From contig JAPVLO010000007.1 of the NCBI GenBank assembly GCA_027257055.1, positions 3,286,001 to 3,350,000 on the forward strand: a stretch of DNA of 64,000 nucleotides, read 5' to 3'. The position numbers and the translations under genes are program-made. Every line of letters starts with the position of its first letter. Within the stretch, counting starts at the first letter, position 1. The stretch comes from Cephalopachus bancanus. Taxonomy: Eukaryota; Chordata; Mammalia; Primates; Tarsiidae. The notes beneath the pieces were generated by a model. It was not told the origin of the DNA. It made no database searches and saw nothing but the letters and a program-made list of their open reading frames with translations. This document shows positions 35,640 to 48,574 of this stretch, one piece after another.

Positions 35640-36120
35640 GAGACATCAGAGGCTACACACTATGGAGGATTCAGATTTTATAGTTTAAAATGCATCTACT
35701 ATTGTAGAAAGTACAGAAAGCTTGACTTAAACAAAGAGAACACAAAGCTCAGGAAAACAATTCAGAATCCAGATACGTATCATCTGAAATATCTCGTTTT
35801 CAACAAAAAAAAAACATGAGACAGGCAAACAAACAGGAAAGTATGATCCATATTTAGAGCAAAAACAGCAAATGATAGAATGTGACTCTGAGCAAGTGCA
35901 GATGCTGAATGCAGCAAAGACTTCAAAGCTGCTACTATAAGCATGTTCAAAAAAATTAAATGAAAACATGACGACTATGACTCAAGAAACAGGGAATCAA
36001 AAAAAAAGTGGAAATGGAAATTCTAGAGTTGAAAAGTACAAACACGGAAGGAAAAAGTCACCATAAGTAGGGGAGGGAAGGATGAACAGGCAGAGCACAG
36101 AGGATTTTCGGGCAGTGAAA
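35640..36120 (+). mobile_element. L1/HAL1-like remnant
   Basis: Contains 'aagcatgttcaaaaaaatta' and similar landmarks of old L1 ORF1 upstream parts. Confidence 0.6.
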
Positions 36121-36399
36121 TTGCTCTGTGCAATGCCACAATAGTAGATGCAAGTCATTACACCTCTGTCAAAGCCTGCAGAACACACAACACCAAGAGG
36201 GAACCCAATGTAAACTAGGTGCCCAGGGGGATCATAGGTGTCAGAGCAGGTGTGTGAGTGTAACAAACATACCACTGGGCACAGGAGGGTGGCAGTGTGG
36301 GGGTGTGTACATGCGGGGCCAAGGGGATATGTGAAATCTCCAAACCTTCTACTCAATTCTGCTAGGAATCTAAAACTGCTCTAAAAAAGGAGTCTATTT

Positions 36400-36760
36400 T
36401 TTAAAAAAATTCACTAGATGAACTCAACAGCACATGTAAGATGGCAGAAGATAAAATAATAGGTGAAAACTTCCCAACAGAGTGAGACTCCAACTTAAAA
36501 AAAAAAAGAAAAGAATTCTATATCCAGTGAAACTATTCTTCAAATTTAAAGGTGAAATAGACATTCCCAGATAAACACTGGATTGTTGCCAGCAGACCTG
36601 TCCTACAAGAAATTCTAAAGGCTGTCTGTCAGATAAAAAGGAGATGACACTAGACGGCATCTTAGATTCACAGGAAAGAAGAAAAAGTAACAGAAATGAT
36701 AAACATGCGGGTGACACCAAGGACTGCATAGGTTTGCATATTTTCTCTTCTTACTTCTCT
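36400..36760 (+). mobile_element. L1 ORF1 3'-part remnant
   Basis: 'attctatatccagtgaaact' and 'cctacaagaaattctaaagg' are ORF1 3' landmarks. A 35-base Alu tail scrap is embedded at about 36479. Confidence 0.7.
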
Positions 36761-36908
36761 TAAAAATAAGTTTGAAACACTAGTGACAACACTGAGTAGC
36801 TGCATGTATAACACACACAGACATAATCTATGAGAGGAAAGCACCCAGGAGAGGGAGGAATGCTGTAGAGACATGGTTCTCCCTTAGAGGATTAGTCAGA
36901 ACTAATCT

Positions 36909-37010
36909 GTGATCACTTTGGCAGCATAAACACTGAAACTGGAGCAATACAGAGAAGTTAGCATGGCCCTGCACAAGGATGACTCACAAATTTACGAAGC
37001 ATTCCACAAC
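36909..37010 (+). pseudogene. U6 snRNA pseudogene
   Basis: About 100 bases that follow U6 snRNA along its length: the 5' part resembles 'gtgctcgcttcggcagcac', then 'gatacagagaag-ttagcatggccc' matches with a one-base loss, then 'gcacaaggatgac' and 'caaatt..cgaagc.ttcca' follow. About 15 or more changes, including in the catalytic region, mark it as a dead retrocopy. No upstream PSE/TATA arrangement was seen. Confidence 0.85.
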
Positions 37011-37923
37011 TGTAAAAATCAGTACTAATCTGAAGTAATGTGAAGTTAGACACACACTGTAACCCCTAGAGCAACCACACAGAAAATGACACAAAAAAAG
37101 CACAGCTGAAACATTAACAGAGACGGATGGCACTAGGTTGACAGAGTGGGCGGCTCCATGGACCCACTTTTCCACTAAAGCAACGAACAAGCTGTCAGAA
37201 ACTGTCACAGCCAGCTGTGTTGGACTCTGGACCTGACAACAACCAGATGAATGCCTGTGGAAGTGAAGCTGCGGAATCTCAGGAAAAGCTGTGACAAATG
37301 CTTCTCCGCCGACCATCTGCTGCTCCCCAGCACACTGGACCTAGGGGAAGGCCCCTGGTGTGGCCTACTGGTGTCAGAGTTGAAATAGCAGTGGTTATGT
37401 GCTTCGATCTTCCTGGTGTCTCCCTGACAGATGGCCTTAAAGGTTGTATGGAACTCTCAGACCCCAGGCAGCCTCCAGAGTAGCCTTTGCTGAAAGCATT
37501 TAACTGCAGGCACTACCTGAAGCTGCCTGGGGCCGCAGCAGCAGCAGCAAAGGAATGCCCCAGGAAATACAGGCCAGGAAAAGAGTTGCAAAGGGGACGC
37601 AGCTTAGAGAGCTTCCGCATGTGTCTGTGTGCATACACCCAGGCTATACACATGCTCAGAGAGCCATGGAAACCCCTGGCTGAGCTCCAGCCTCTGTGAA
37701 GCAGGAAGCAAAGGCTGAGGAGGAACTGTGGGTGGCCTGGTTAGGTACTGAGGAACACCCCAACAGGGACAGTCTGTAAAGGATGGAAGAGGCTCTGTTC
37801 CCTTCTTGATTCCAGACATCTAAAGACATCTCTAGTTGACCACCAACCTAACAGGGCAGAGACTTTGATGAGCACTCATGACAGAATACAGCCTTGACAA
37901 AAACAGGCCAGAAAAATAGCTGA

Positions 37924-38155
37924 ACCCTGAGCCTGCGGGTTCGAGATCCGCCTGGGCAACTTGGCGATACCTCATCTCTACAATAAAGCAAAAATTAGCC
38001 GGGCGTGGTAGTGCACGCCTGTAGTTCCAGCTACTTGGAAGGCTGAGTTGAAGGACTGCCAGAGCCCAGCAGGTCGAGGCTGCGGTGGCTGGGAGCGGCC
38101 ACTGCAGTCTGGGCGACAGAGTGAGACTCCAACTCAAAAAAAAAAAAAAAAAAAG
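37924..38155 (+). mobile_element. 5'-truncated Alu with target-site duplication
   Basis: Starts within the left monomer; 'agaaaaatagc' followed by g/t and 'gaac' is repeated on both sides. Confidence 0.9.
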
Positions 38156-38159
38156 AAAA

Positions 38160-38611
38160 ATAGCGGAACAAATGAAAAACTACAGCCCACAGCAAACAGC
38201 AACAACAAATCCTGTAGAGGACCACAATTTAATATTCAAACTGTCCAGGCTTTAGCAAAAATGTGCAAGACATGCAGAGAAACGAAAGTTTCCATTTCTC
38301 AGGAAACAAAGAAATGAACAGGAACTGTTCCCGACACATCTGCCTTACTAGACAAAGACTTTAAATTCATTTTCTTACATATAACCCCAAAACTAATGGA
38401 AACCATGGATAATGAACTACAGAAAAAACAGAAGAACAGTGCTTAACCAAACAGAGAATATTAATAAAGGAATAAATATTACAAAAAAAAACTAAGTAAG
38501 CAATCTGGAGCTAAAAAGTACAATTACTGAAGTGAAAATTTCCCCAGAAGGCTCAACAGCAGATTTGAGCAGGCAGAAGAAGGAAACAGTGAACCTGAAG
38601 ACAGATCAACT
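38160..38611 (+). mobile_element. L1 ORF1-region remnant
   Basis: Ends with 'agcagatttgagcaggcaga' and 'gaagacagatcaactcaatt', standard ORF1 text, and continues after the Alu cluster at 39207. Confidence 0.75.
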
Positions 38612-39003
38612 CAATTTTTTTTTTTAAAGGGAGTCTCACTCCGTTGCCCAGCCTGGAGTACAGTGGCACGCTTAATGGTGTATCACAGGTCCCTTGGATC
38701 TTGTTCACTTTTTTCTTTTTTTGACTTGGAGTCTCACTCTGTTGCCCACGCTGGAGTGCAATGGCATGCTCGTGGCCACCCTAGCATCAACCTGCTGGGC
38801 TCAGGCAATTCTCCCACCTCAGCCTTCCAAGTAGCTGGAATTACAGGCATGCGCTACCACACCCAGCTAATTTTTTGATTTATTGTAGAAATGAGGTCTT
38901 ACCATGTTGCCCAGGCTGTTCTCGAAACTGTGGGTTCAGGCAATCCTCTCACCTTGGCCTCCCAAAGTGCTGGGATTATAGGCTTAAGCCACCATACCTG
39001 GCA
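38612..39003 (-). mobile_element. Alu pieces, reverse, with inverted duplication
   Basis: A 55-base reverse Alu start (38616-38669) is followed abruptly by an inverted L1 snippet and a second, complete reverse Alu (about 38706-39003). Part of the fold-back described at 38670. Confidence 0.85.
38670..38853. repeat. Fold-back inverted repeat, left arm
   Basis: About 184 bases whose reverse complement is roughly 95% identical by eye to 39068-39252. It includes Alu right-arm sequence and also a non-Alu piece 'gtgtatcacaggtccctt', so it is not simply two independent Alus. Confidence 0.88.
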
Positions 39004-39066
39004 GAGCAACACAATTTATTCCCAACAAGGAGAATACAGGAAAAAAAAACAAAGAAAAGTGAACAA

Positions 39067-39205
39067 GGCGCATGCCTGTAGTTCCAGCTACTTGGAAGGC
39101 TGAGGTGGAAGGATTGCCTGAGCCCAGAAGGTCAAGGCTGCGGTGGCCACGAGCATGCCATTGCACTCCAGCGTGGACAACAGAGTGAGACTCCAAGTCA
39201 AAAAA
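39067..39205 (+). mobile_element. 5'-truncated Alu (right monomer)
   Basis: Flanked by 'aagtgaacaag' at both ends, consistent with target-primed insertion into L1 sequence. Confidence 0.85.
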
Positions 39206-39252
39206 AGAAAAAAGTGAACAAGATCCAAGGGACCTGTGATACACCGTTAAGC
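39068..39252. repeat. Fold-back inverted repeat, right arm
   Basis: Partner arm. Its outer part 'gacctgtgatacaccgttaagc' continues smoothly into L1 ORF1-like sequence, so this arm is the original and 38670-38853 the copy. Confidence 0.88.
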
Positions 39253-39374
39253 ATACCAATGTTTGTACAAGGGGAATTCCACAAGTAGAGGACAGAAGGG
39301 AGAAAAAAATAAAATATGAATAAGTAAAGAATAATGGCTAAAACTTTCCAAGCTTGATGAAAGACAGGAATCTT

Positions 39375-39516
39375 AGCCAGGCGTGGTAGTGCACGCCTGT
39401 AGTTCCAGCTACTTGGAAGGTTAAGGCGGAAGGACTGCCAGAGCCCAGTGGGTCGAGGCTACAGTAGCCGGGAGCGGCCACTGTACTCCAGTCTGGGTGA
39501 CAGAGTGAGACTTCAA

Positions 39517-39546
<30 letters not shown>
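39375..39546 (+). mobile_element. Alu right monomer
   Basis: 5'-truncated at the linker, with a 27-base A tail. Confidence 0.88.
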
Positions 39547-39547
<1 letters not shown>

Positions 39548-39589
39548 TTGAGATGAATGAAAATGGAAATAGAACAGATCAAAATTTAG

Positions 39590-39760
39590 GTCGGTATGGT
39601 GTTATACGCCTGTAATTCCAGCTATTTTGGAAGCAGAGGCAGGTGAATAACATGAGGGAGGCCAGGAATTTGAGACTGTAGTGTGCTATGATGGGCCTGT
39701 GAACTGTCACTGCACTGCAACCTGGGTAACCTAGCAAGATCATGTCTTTTAAAACAACAG
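39590..39760 (+). mobile_element. Old Alu monomer
   Basis: Diverged single monomer ending 'catgtcttttaaaacaac'. Confidence 0.65.
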
Positions 39761-40045
39761 GCTGGGCACGGTTGCTCAAGCCTGTAATCCTGGCACTTTG
39801 GGAGGCAGAGGTGAGAAGACTGCCTGAGCCCACAGGTTCAAGACCAGGCTGGGCAATTTGGCGAGACCTTGTCTCTACAATAATTCAAAAATTAGCCAGG
39901 CATGGTTTCACATGCCTGTAGTTTCAGCTACTTGGAAGACTGAGGTGGAAGGATCACCTGATTCCAGCAGGTTGAGGCTGTGGTGGCCGTGAGCATGCCA
40001 CTGCACTCCAGCCTGGGTAACAGAGTGAGACTCTTAATCAAAAAA
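39761..40045 (+). mobile_element. Alu, full length
   Basis: Dimer with an A-rich (AAC)-containing tail. Confidence 0.9.
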
Positions 40046-40361
40046 ATAAAAACTTAAAACAAAACAACAACAACAAAAAGAACGCCTTATGGGATACAGT
40101 GAAAGCAGTGTTTAGAGGGAAGTTTAAAACTATAAAGGCCTATGTTAAAAAAGAAGGTCTCAAATCAATAACTGTACACACTGAAGAATTAGAAAAAGCA
40201 GCACTAATTAAACCCTAGAAGGAAGGAAATATAAAAGTTTAGAATGGAAATAAGTGAAATAGAATGTAAATAAATGAAAAACCATACAGAATCAGAACAA
40301 AAAAAGATCAACAAAACTGACAAATCTATAGTTAGATTAACCAAGAAAAAAAGAGAAGACT

Positions 40362-40640
40362 CGCCAGGCTCAGTGGCTCAGCCTGTAATCCCGCGCCCTG
40401 GGAGGCCAAGGTGAGTGAATTGCCTGAGCCTGCGGGTTCGAGACCCACCTGGGCAACTTGCGAGACCTCATCTCTACAATAAATCAAAAAAATTAGCCAG
40501 GCGTGGTAGCGCGCTCCTGTAGTTCCAGCTACTTGGAAGGCTGAGGCAGAAGGATCACTGGAGCCCAGCAGGTTGAGGCGACTGAGTGAGAGACTGGACG
40601 ACTGAGTGAGAGACTCCAACTCAAAAAAAAAAAAGAAAAA
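40362..40640 (+). mobile_element. Alu with target-site duplication
   Basis: Flanked by 'aaaaaagagaagactc' on both sides; the right arm has an internal deletion replaced by a small duplication 'gactgagtgagagact'. Confidence 0.92.
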
Positions 40641-40861
40641 AGAGAAGACTCAAATTGCTAAACTCAGGAGAGAAAGTGGAGACATTACCACTGACCTTAA
40701 AGAAATACACAGGCTATTAAGAGAATACTATGAACAATTTATATGCTAGCAAATTAGATAACCTAGATGAAATGGATACATTCCAAGAAACAAGCAAACA
40801 ATCAAAACTGACTCAAGAAGAAACATAAAAACTGAATAGACCTGTAACAAATAAAAAAAAT

Positions 40862-41155
40862 TGGCTGGGCACAGTGGCTCACATCTATAATCCTAGCACT
40901 TTGGGAAAGCAAGGTGAGAGGATTGCCTGAGACTACGAGTTTGAGACCAGTATGGGCCACATGGTGAGGCCTCATCTCTGCAATAAATTAAAAAATTAGC
41001 CAGGCATGGCTGCACACACCTGTGGTTTCAGCTACATGGAAGACTGAGGCAAAAGGATCACTGGAGCCCAGCTGGATGTGGTGGCCGTGAGCATGCCACT
41101 GCACTCCAGCCTGGGCGACAGAGTGAGACTCCGACTCAAAAAATAAAAAAATACA
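40862..41155 (+). mobile_element. Alu, full length
   Basis: Dimer inside L1 ORF2-like sequence. Confidence 0.9.
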
Positions 41156-41249
41156 GATAAAAAAATTGAATCAGTAATTTGAAAACTTCCAACAAAAGTC
41201 CAGAAACACATGGTTTCACTGGTGAATTAGATCAAATACTTAAAGAAGA

Positions 41250-41390
41250 ATTTATGGTTGTGTGTAGTGGCTCACGTCTGTAATCCCAACATCTTGGGAG
41301 GCTAAGGCAGGAGGCCTGCTTGAGCCCAGGAGTTCAAGACCATCCTAGGCAACATAGTGAGGCCTCATCTCTACAAAAAATCAGCCACAG
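41250..41390 (+). mobile_element. Alu left monomer, outer element
   Basis: Left half of an older Alu whose linker has been entered by the next Alu. Confidence 0.8.
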
Positions 41391-41690
41391 GCTGGGCTTG
41401 GTGGCTCAGCCTGTAATCCCAGCACTTTGGGAGGCTGAAGCGAGTGGACTGCCTAAGCCTCAGGTTGGAGACCAGCCCAGGCAACTTGGTGAGACCGCTT
41501 CTCTACAATAAATTTTTAAAAATTAGCTGGGCATGGTAGCACACGCCTGTAGTTCCAGCTATTTGTGATGCTGAGAAGGAAGGATTGCCTGAGTCCAGGA
41601 GGTCAAGGTTGCAGAGAGCTGTGATCCAGCCTAGATGACAGAGTGAGACTCCAACGCAAAAATAAATAAATACATACATAAAAAAATTAA
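41391..41690 (+). mobile_element. Alu nested in Alu
   Basis: Complete Alu starting right at the linker of the preceding monomer, ending in (AAAT)-rich tail. Confidence 0.88.
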
Positions 41691-41805
41691 CGAAGAATTA
41701 ATGTCAATTATTTAACTCTTCCCCTCAAGTAAAGACTATTTCCTAACTCATTCTATGAGGCCAGTACTATGTTGACACCAAAGCTACTTAAAGACATCAC
41801 AAGAA

Positions 41806-42092
41806 GCCGGGCTCGGTGGCTCAGCCTGTAATCCCGCGCCTTTCTGGGGCTGAGGTGAGTGGATTGCCTGAGCCTGTGGGTTCGAGACCCGCCTGGGCAG
41901 GCGAGACCTCATCTCTACAATAAATCAAAAAATTAGCCGGGCGTGGTAGCGCACGCCTGTAATTCCAGCTACTCTGAAGGCTGAGGCAGAAGGATCGCCG
42001 AAGCCCAGCAGGTTGAGGCTGCGGTGGCCGGGAGCAGCCACTGCACTCCAGTCTGGGCGACAGAGTGAGACTCCAACTCAAAAAAAAAAAAA
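41806..42092 (+). mobile_element. Alu, young, with target-site duplication
   Basis: Short-left-arm subtype. 'aaagacatcacaagaa' is present at both ends. Confidence 0.94.
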
Positions 42093-42255
42093 GACATCAC
42101 AAGAAAAGTATAGACCAATATCTCTTACGAATACAGATGTGCAAACATCCACAGCACAACAAATCAAGTCCAGCAGCATGTTATGATTATACATCAAGAC
42201 TAAGGATGACTTGCCCCAGGAATTCAAGAGTGGTTCAACACGTAAAAACCAATCC

Positions 42256-42474
42256 ATGGGCCACGCTCGGTGGCTCAGCCTGTAATCCTAGCACTTTGGG
42301 AGGCTGAGGCAAGCGGATTGCTTGAGCCCGCAGGTTCAAGACCCGCCTGGGCAACTTGGCGAGACCTCATCTCTACAATAAATAAAAAATTAGCCAGGCA
42401 TGGTAGTGCATGCCTGTAGTTCCGGTTACTTTGAAGGTTGAGGTGGAAGGATCACCAGAGCCCATCAGGTCAAG
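42256..42474 (+). mobile_element. 3'-truncated Alu
   Basis: Stops within the right arm at 'caggtcaaggg' and joins L1 sequence, suggesting a later deletion. Confidence 0.88.
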
Positions 42475-42883
42475 GGTATTCACAAAAAACCTACAAGTAA
42501 CATCATACTTAATGGTGGAATACTGAAAATTTTCCCCTGAGATCAGGAACATGATAAGGTTGTCTGTGCTCCAGTCACTTATTCAACATTATTCTAGAAG
42601 TTCTAGCTAAGGCAATTGAAAAAGAAAAAGAAATATAAGGCATCCAAGTTGGGAACAAAAACTACAATCATACTTATTCACAGATAACATGATCATATAT
42701 ACAGAAAATCGTAAAAAACCCATAAAAATTCCTATTAGAGCTAATAAATTAATTCAACAAAGAGCACAAGATTAACATACAAAAATCAGCTGCATTTGTA
42801 TACACTAGCAATGAATGATCTGAAAATATAATTAAGAAAATAATTCCGGTTTACAACAGCATCAAAAAGAATACCTAGAAATA

Positions 42884-43156
42884 AATTTTTTTTTTTTTTT
42901 TTTGAGTTGGAGTCTCACTCGGTCGCCCAGAGTGGAGTGCAGTGGCCGCTCCCGGCCACCGCAGCCTCGACCTGCTGGGCTCCGGTGATCCTTCCGCCTC
43001 AGCCTTCCGAGTAGCCGGAATTACAGGCATGCGCTACCACGCCCAGCTGATTTTTTGATTGCTGCCCAGGCGGGTCTCGAACCCACGGGCTTAGGCAATC
43101 CACTCACCTCAGCCTCCCAAAGGCACGGGATTATAGGCTGAGCCACTGAGCCCGGC
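42884..43156 (-). mobile_element. Alu, reverse, young, with target-site duplication
   Basis: Flanked by 'tagaaataaattt' on both sides; short-left-arm subtype with an additional linker deletion. Confidence 0.94.
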
Positions 43157-43849
43157 TTTAGAAATAAATTTAACCGAGAACATACGAGATTTGTACACTA
43201 TTAACCTATTGAAAGAAGTTAAAGAAGACCTAAATAAATGGAAAGTCATCCTGTGTTCACGAATTAGGAGATTTAACATTGTTAAGATGGCAATAAACCT
43301 CAAACGATCTACACATTTCATGCAATTGCTATCAAAATTCCAACTGCCTTTTACGCAGAACTGGACATTCATCTTAAAATTCATATGGAATTACAAGCAA
43401 CCCTAAATGCTAAACAGTCCGGAAAAAGCAGAGTAAATGTTGGAAAACTACTATTTTGGGATTCCAAACCTACTACAAAAAGCTACAGTAATCAAAATAG
43501 TGTGGTACTGCCATAAGGACAGACACCAGTGGAAAAGGATAAAGAGCTAAGAAATAAACCCTTACATAGATGTTCAGTTGATTTTCAGCAGGAGTGCCAA
43601 AATCATTCAATGGGGAAAAATAGTCTTTTCAATAAATTATGCTGGGTAAACTGGAAATCCATGTGCAAAATAATGAAGTTGGAAGCTTACCTAACATAAT
43701 ATATAAATATCAATTTGAAATGGATCAAATAACTAAATTTATGACCTAAAACTACAGAGTTCTTAGAAGAAAACATAAGTAAAATTCTTCATAACTTTGA
43801 ATAAGGCAGTTTGATAACAAAAACACGGGCAATAAAGAAGTGATAAATT

Positions 43850-44140
43850 GGCCAGGCTCGGTGGCTCAGTCTGTAATCCCAGCACCTTGGGAGGCCAAGG
43901 TGAGTGGACTGCCTGAGCCCGCAGGTTCGAGACCCATCTGAGCAACTTGGTGAGACCTCGTCTCTACAATAAATCGAAAAATTAGCCGGGCGTGGTAGAG
44001 TGTGCCTATAGTTCCGGCTACTTGGAAGGCAGAGGCGGAAGGATCGCTGGAGCCCAGCAAATTGAAGTGGCAGTGGCCGGGAGCATGCTCCAGTCTAGGC
44101 AGGCGACAGAGTGAGATTTCAACTCAAAAAAAAAAATATT
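43850..44140 (+). mobile_element. Alu, full length
   Basis: Near-consensus dimer in L1 ORF2-like sequence. Confidence 0.92.
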
Positions 44141-44217
44141 GATAAATTAAATTTCATCAAAATTAAAAACATTTGTTCATCAAAGGACACTATATAGAGT
44201 GAAAAGATGATAACTCA

Positions 44218-44560
<343 letters not shown>

Positions 44561-45239
44561 TAAGCTAAATACTTTTAAAACGCTAACTCATCACTTTCTC
44601 AGAATGAAAAATATTTCACTCATTCTTGAAAACTAAGTAAACAAAACAGAAAACCCAGCATGTTTTCTGCCTTTTCTAAGAACTGCACCACTGGCTAGTC
44701 AAATCGTAAATGAGGGAAAGCATCTGTCATTCAAAGGTGATAAATGAACATGAACTGATAGAGTGAACCCCTCTCCCACACTTGGTAATCCCTAATGAAC
44801 AAGAGGATCTAGCTCCAAGGGCTCCTAACATCACAGAAGAGCAAGTGATGGAAGAACAGCACTGGAGTCTGGCTAAAGAGGCTTGGCCTGAGTGACCAAG
44901 TGCCTGATCCAGCTGCTCCCCGCAGGAGACAGAAGTGCTGGTGGTATGGCTACTTCAGGGAGGACAGAACAGGAGTGGAGAAGCCTGTGGACGCCAGATT
45001 CAGGCATAATCAAAGTGAGAAAACAAACAGGATGGAACTATAACGTTTACTCTGCAGGTTCTCCCGGGGAGAGGCCACAAAAACACATGTGGTGATTACT
45101 ATACAAGTCAGGATTGTAGTTATTTTTGGAGGAGGAAGAAGGCTATTTTGCAGGAGGGAGGGACTTCTGGGGTGATTGGTAAAGTTATAGTTTTTATCTG
45201 AGTAGTGACAGCCAGAGTATTCACTTTATGAGAAGGCCC
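44561..45239. other. ZGPAT intron stretch without recognised repeat
   Basis: Unique AT-rich to neutral sequence; nothing recognised. Confidence 0.4.
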
Positions 45240-45395
45240 TGGCTGGGCGTGGTGGTATGCACCTGTAGTCCCAGTTACCTGGGAGGCTGAGGCAGAAGGA
45301 TCACCTGAGCCCAGGATGTTAAAGTTGCAGTGAGCTATGACTGCACCACCACACTCCAACCTAGGTGACAGAGAGAGACCCTATCTCTCTAAGAA
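45240..45395 (+). mobile_element. Alu monomer
   Basis: Single right-type monomer with 'agagagaccctatctc' end. Confidence 0.75.
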
Positions 45396-46769
45396 ACTTG
45401 CCTGTACTCTATGTTTATTTTCTGTGTCTCAACTTATTTTACAATAACAAGATAAAAAAATTACTGTGTGATTGATTACTCCTTGTTGGGAACCGTTCTA
45501 AATATCTTATTCTTGCATATATTAGTGCATTACATTCTCCCAATAACCATTTTACAGATGAGGAGGTGAATATAAAGAGATTAAGTTATAACAAACATGT
45601 GAAAAGATGCTCACCCTCATTCATAATCAATGATACACCAGTTTAATTAATTTTCCCAGCTTTCAATGGGCACAAATCTGTATTTGAGCACCGTGACTGT
45701 GGGCAAGCCTGGAAGACTTGGGGCCAGGTACTGTCAGGCGAAAGCCATAAGAGAACACACTCCCTCCACACTGGGTGCACACTGAAGAAATACTGAATGC
45801 AAAAGGAGACACGTGCCAGGATGCTCACTGCATACTGACGACAAACAAAAGCTGAAACATCAGAAGGGGACAGAGTAAATAAATGTGGTGCTCAAGAGGC
45901 AGAATACTACTGCAGCAGGTGAGATGACTGAGATAGCCTGTAAGTATCAAGATGGGTGTCTCTCAAAATACTTAGCGAAAAAGCAAGCTACAGATGAATC
46001 TTACTATACAATACATTTATTTAAGGTTCCTAAAAATAAAGCCCAGATATATACCATTTATGGATTGCTAGTCATGCACTGCTTATGTATAACAATGTTT
46101 CAGTCAACCACTGACCACACATGGTGGTGGTCCCCCAAGATTAAATGAAGCTGAAAAACGCCTATTACCAGGTGACATCACACTCATCATAATACTACAG
46201 CACAATTACTGTTTCATAAACTGAATATCCAGTTTGGTGTTCAGTGCTGATAAAGTCTACAGCAGTGTTGTCACATCCTAGGCCTTCACTCATCATCGCT
46301 TGCTCACTGCTCTAGCCACTTCCAGCTCTGTAAGTGCCACTATGGTACGTGTTTTGTATGGGTATACCGCTTTGTATGTTTTACACTGTATTGCTACTGT
46401 ATCTTTTCTATGTTTAGATATGCAAATATTTGCCATTGTGTTATGGTTGCCTCCAGTTCAGCAGTCACCCACTGTACAGGTGTGCAACCCAGAAGCCACG
46501 GGCCACACAGCCTAGGGGTGAAGCTGGCCCTGCCATCAAAAGGCATCAAGGCATGCAAGGACACTCGAAGATGTCTGCAAAGCAATGAAGTTAATGCGTT
46601 TCTCAGATTGTATCCTGTTGTTAAGAGCTGAATGATGTGTACTAAGAAGTAACACCAAAGTTGTGACAATGATAGGCTCTTAGAAGAGAGAAAGGAATGT
46701 GATAGAGGAATGAGGTCAAAGGGCACTTCACTGTTAGCTGTGCTATTTCTTTGACTTTAAAAAGTCCAG
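45396..46769 (+). mobile_element. Old interspersed repeats (L1 3' end and unassigned)
   Basis: 45.6-46.05 kb resembles an L1 3' end. 46.05-46.65 kb resembles a common primate medium-copy repeat ('atcttttctatgtttagata', 'cagcctaggg', 'cgtttctcag..tatcctgttg'), whose family I could not name with certainty. Confidence 0.5.
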
Positions 46770-47040
46770 AGCCAGACATAGTGGCTCATGCCTGTAATCC
46801 TAGCGCTTTAAGAGACTGAGGCAAGAGGACTGCCTGAGCCCAGGAGTTTAAGACCAGCGTGGGCAACATGACGAGACAATAAAAATTTAAAAATTAGCTG
46901 GTTTTGGTGGTACATGTCTGTAGTTCCAGCTACCTGAAGGCTAAGGTGGAAGGATCGCCTGAACCAAGGAGGTCAAGGCTGTGGCAGTTGTGAACGTGCC
47001 ACTGCACTCCAGCCTGAGCAACAGAGTGCACTTTGTAGGA
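46770..47040 (+). mobile_element. Alu, first of a pair
   Basis: Dimer lacking a clear A tail; fused end to end with the next Alu. Confidence 0.85.
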
Positions 47041-47344
<304 letters not shown>

Positions 47345-48574
47345 TCATCAGTCCTGGGGTGTGAGGTGGGTGTTTGTTAGCTGCTTTGGAAGTCTTCAGA
47401 TGGGGGCAAAAGCAGCCACAGCAAGCAGCTCTGGGTGAGTAGACAGAGGAGTTGGGGGCCTCTCAGAGTCCTTCTGAGCCAAACAGCCTCGGGCCATCAC
47501 CAAGGCTTTCACTCCTACTTCCTCCTCTGTAAGAGAGGGTGCCTACAGAGCCTACCTGACAGGGGTACTGCCCAGATGAGTGAATGTGCGAAATTCCTGC
47601 GGGGATGGGTCAGATCTGTCATCCCAGGGAACACCCAGAGATAACCTCCAGAGGGACTAACGTTGAAAGGTGGTCTGACTGCTGGTGACACAGACGTGAC
47701 CACTCTGTGAAAACTCACTGAGTACTCTGATGACTTATGTATTTTCTGCATGTGTGTTACATGTCAATAAAACCTCCCAAGAACGAAGGAGTGAAGAAGG
47801 GAGACAAGAGGGGCAGGCCCAAATAAGATTCTGGATCCAGCCAGAGTCTATAAAGAAAGATGATGCCCAAGGAACCGGAGATGGTTGTCCTGACTACAGG
47901 TCAAAAACGAAAACTACCTACTAGAAGAATCAGTGAATACTTCTTTTAAAGAGAGAATAAAAGGAACAGAAATAAAGCTATGCTTGTAAGAAAAAAAAGA
48001 CAGCATGGCAACAACTGTGAACATCTGAAAATGAACTAGGTAGCACCATTGTTACGATATAATTGTTACCATTATATTGCTAAGTATAACAACATGGAAG
48101 TTTATTTTAGTAAATTCTTTATCATTTCGATTAAAGATGCATCCCAAAGTAGTTACAGTTGGGGGAAAAAGCCCGTAATTTCTGAAATTTGCTTTAAAGC
48201 AGTCCAGGAAAAAAAAGAGAGAACAGATGAAACAAGACTGGCAAAATACTGGCAGATGAGGAAGCAGGATGAGAAAATGTGGGTGGGGACTCTACCACTC
48301 TAATTTCACATTATGTGTGACAATTCCCATAAAACTGACAATGGGTCGGGGGCCTGTTCTCTTCTGCATAAGCCCTTCCACACCTCTTGAATTACCCAAG
48401 AAAAGCCAAGGCAACACCTAACAAGGACGCTGCTGTCAAAACCCGTCCGCCCGTTGGCTGGGGTGGGGTGAACCTGCAAGGCGCAGAGAGGGAGGCCAGG
48501 GCCGACCCCGACCGCTCGCGCCCCCCCCCCACCGCGCGTCCCTAAGCGCCAGCATCTGCAGCCAAGGGCTTCAC

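Noticed and set aside
38663..39259. Open frames with recurring residues 'SLGSCSLFSFFDLESHS'
   Set aside because: Translations of the Alu/L1 inverted duplication; not proteins.
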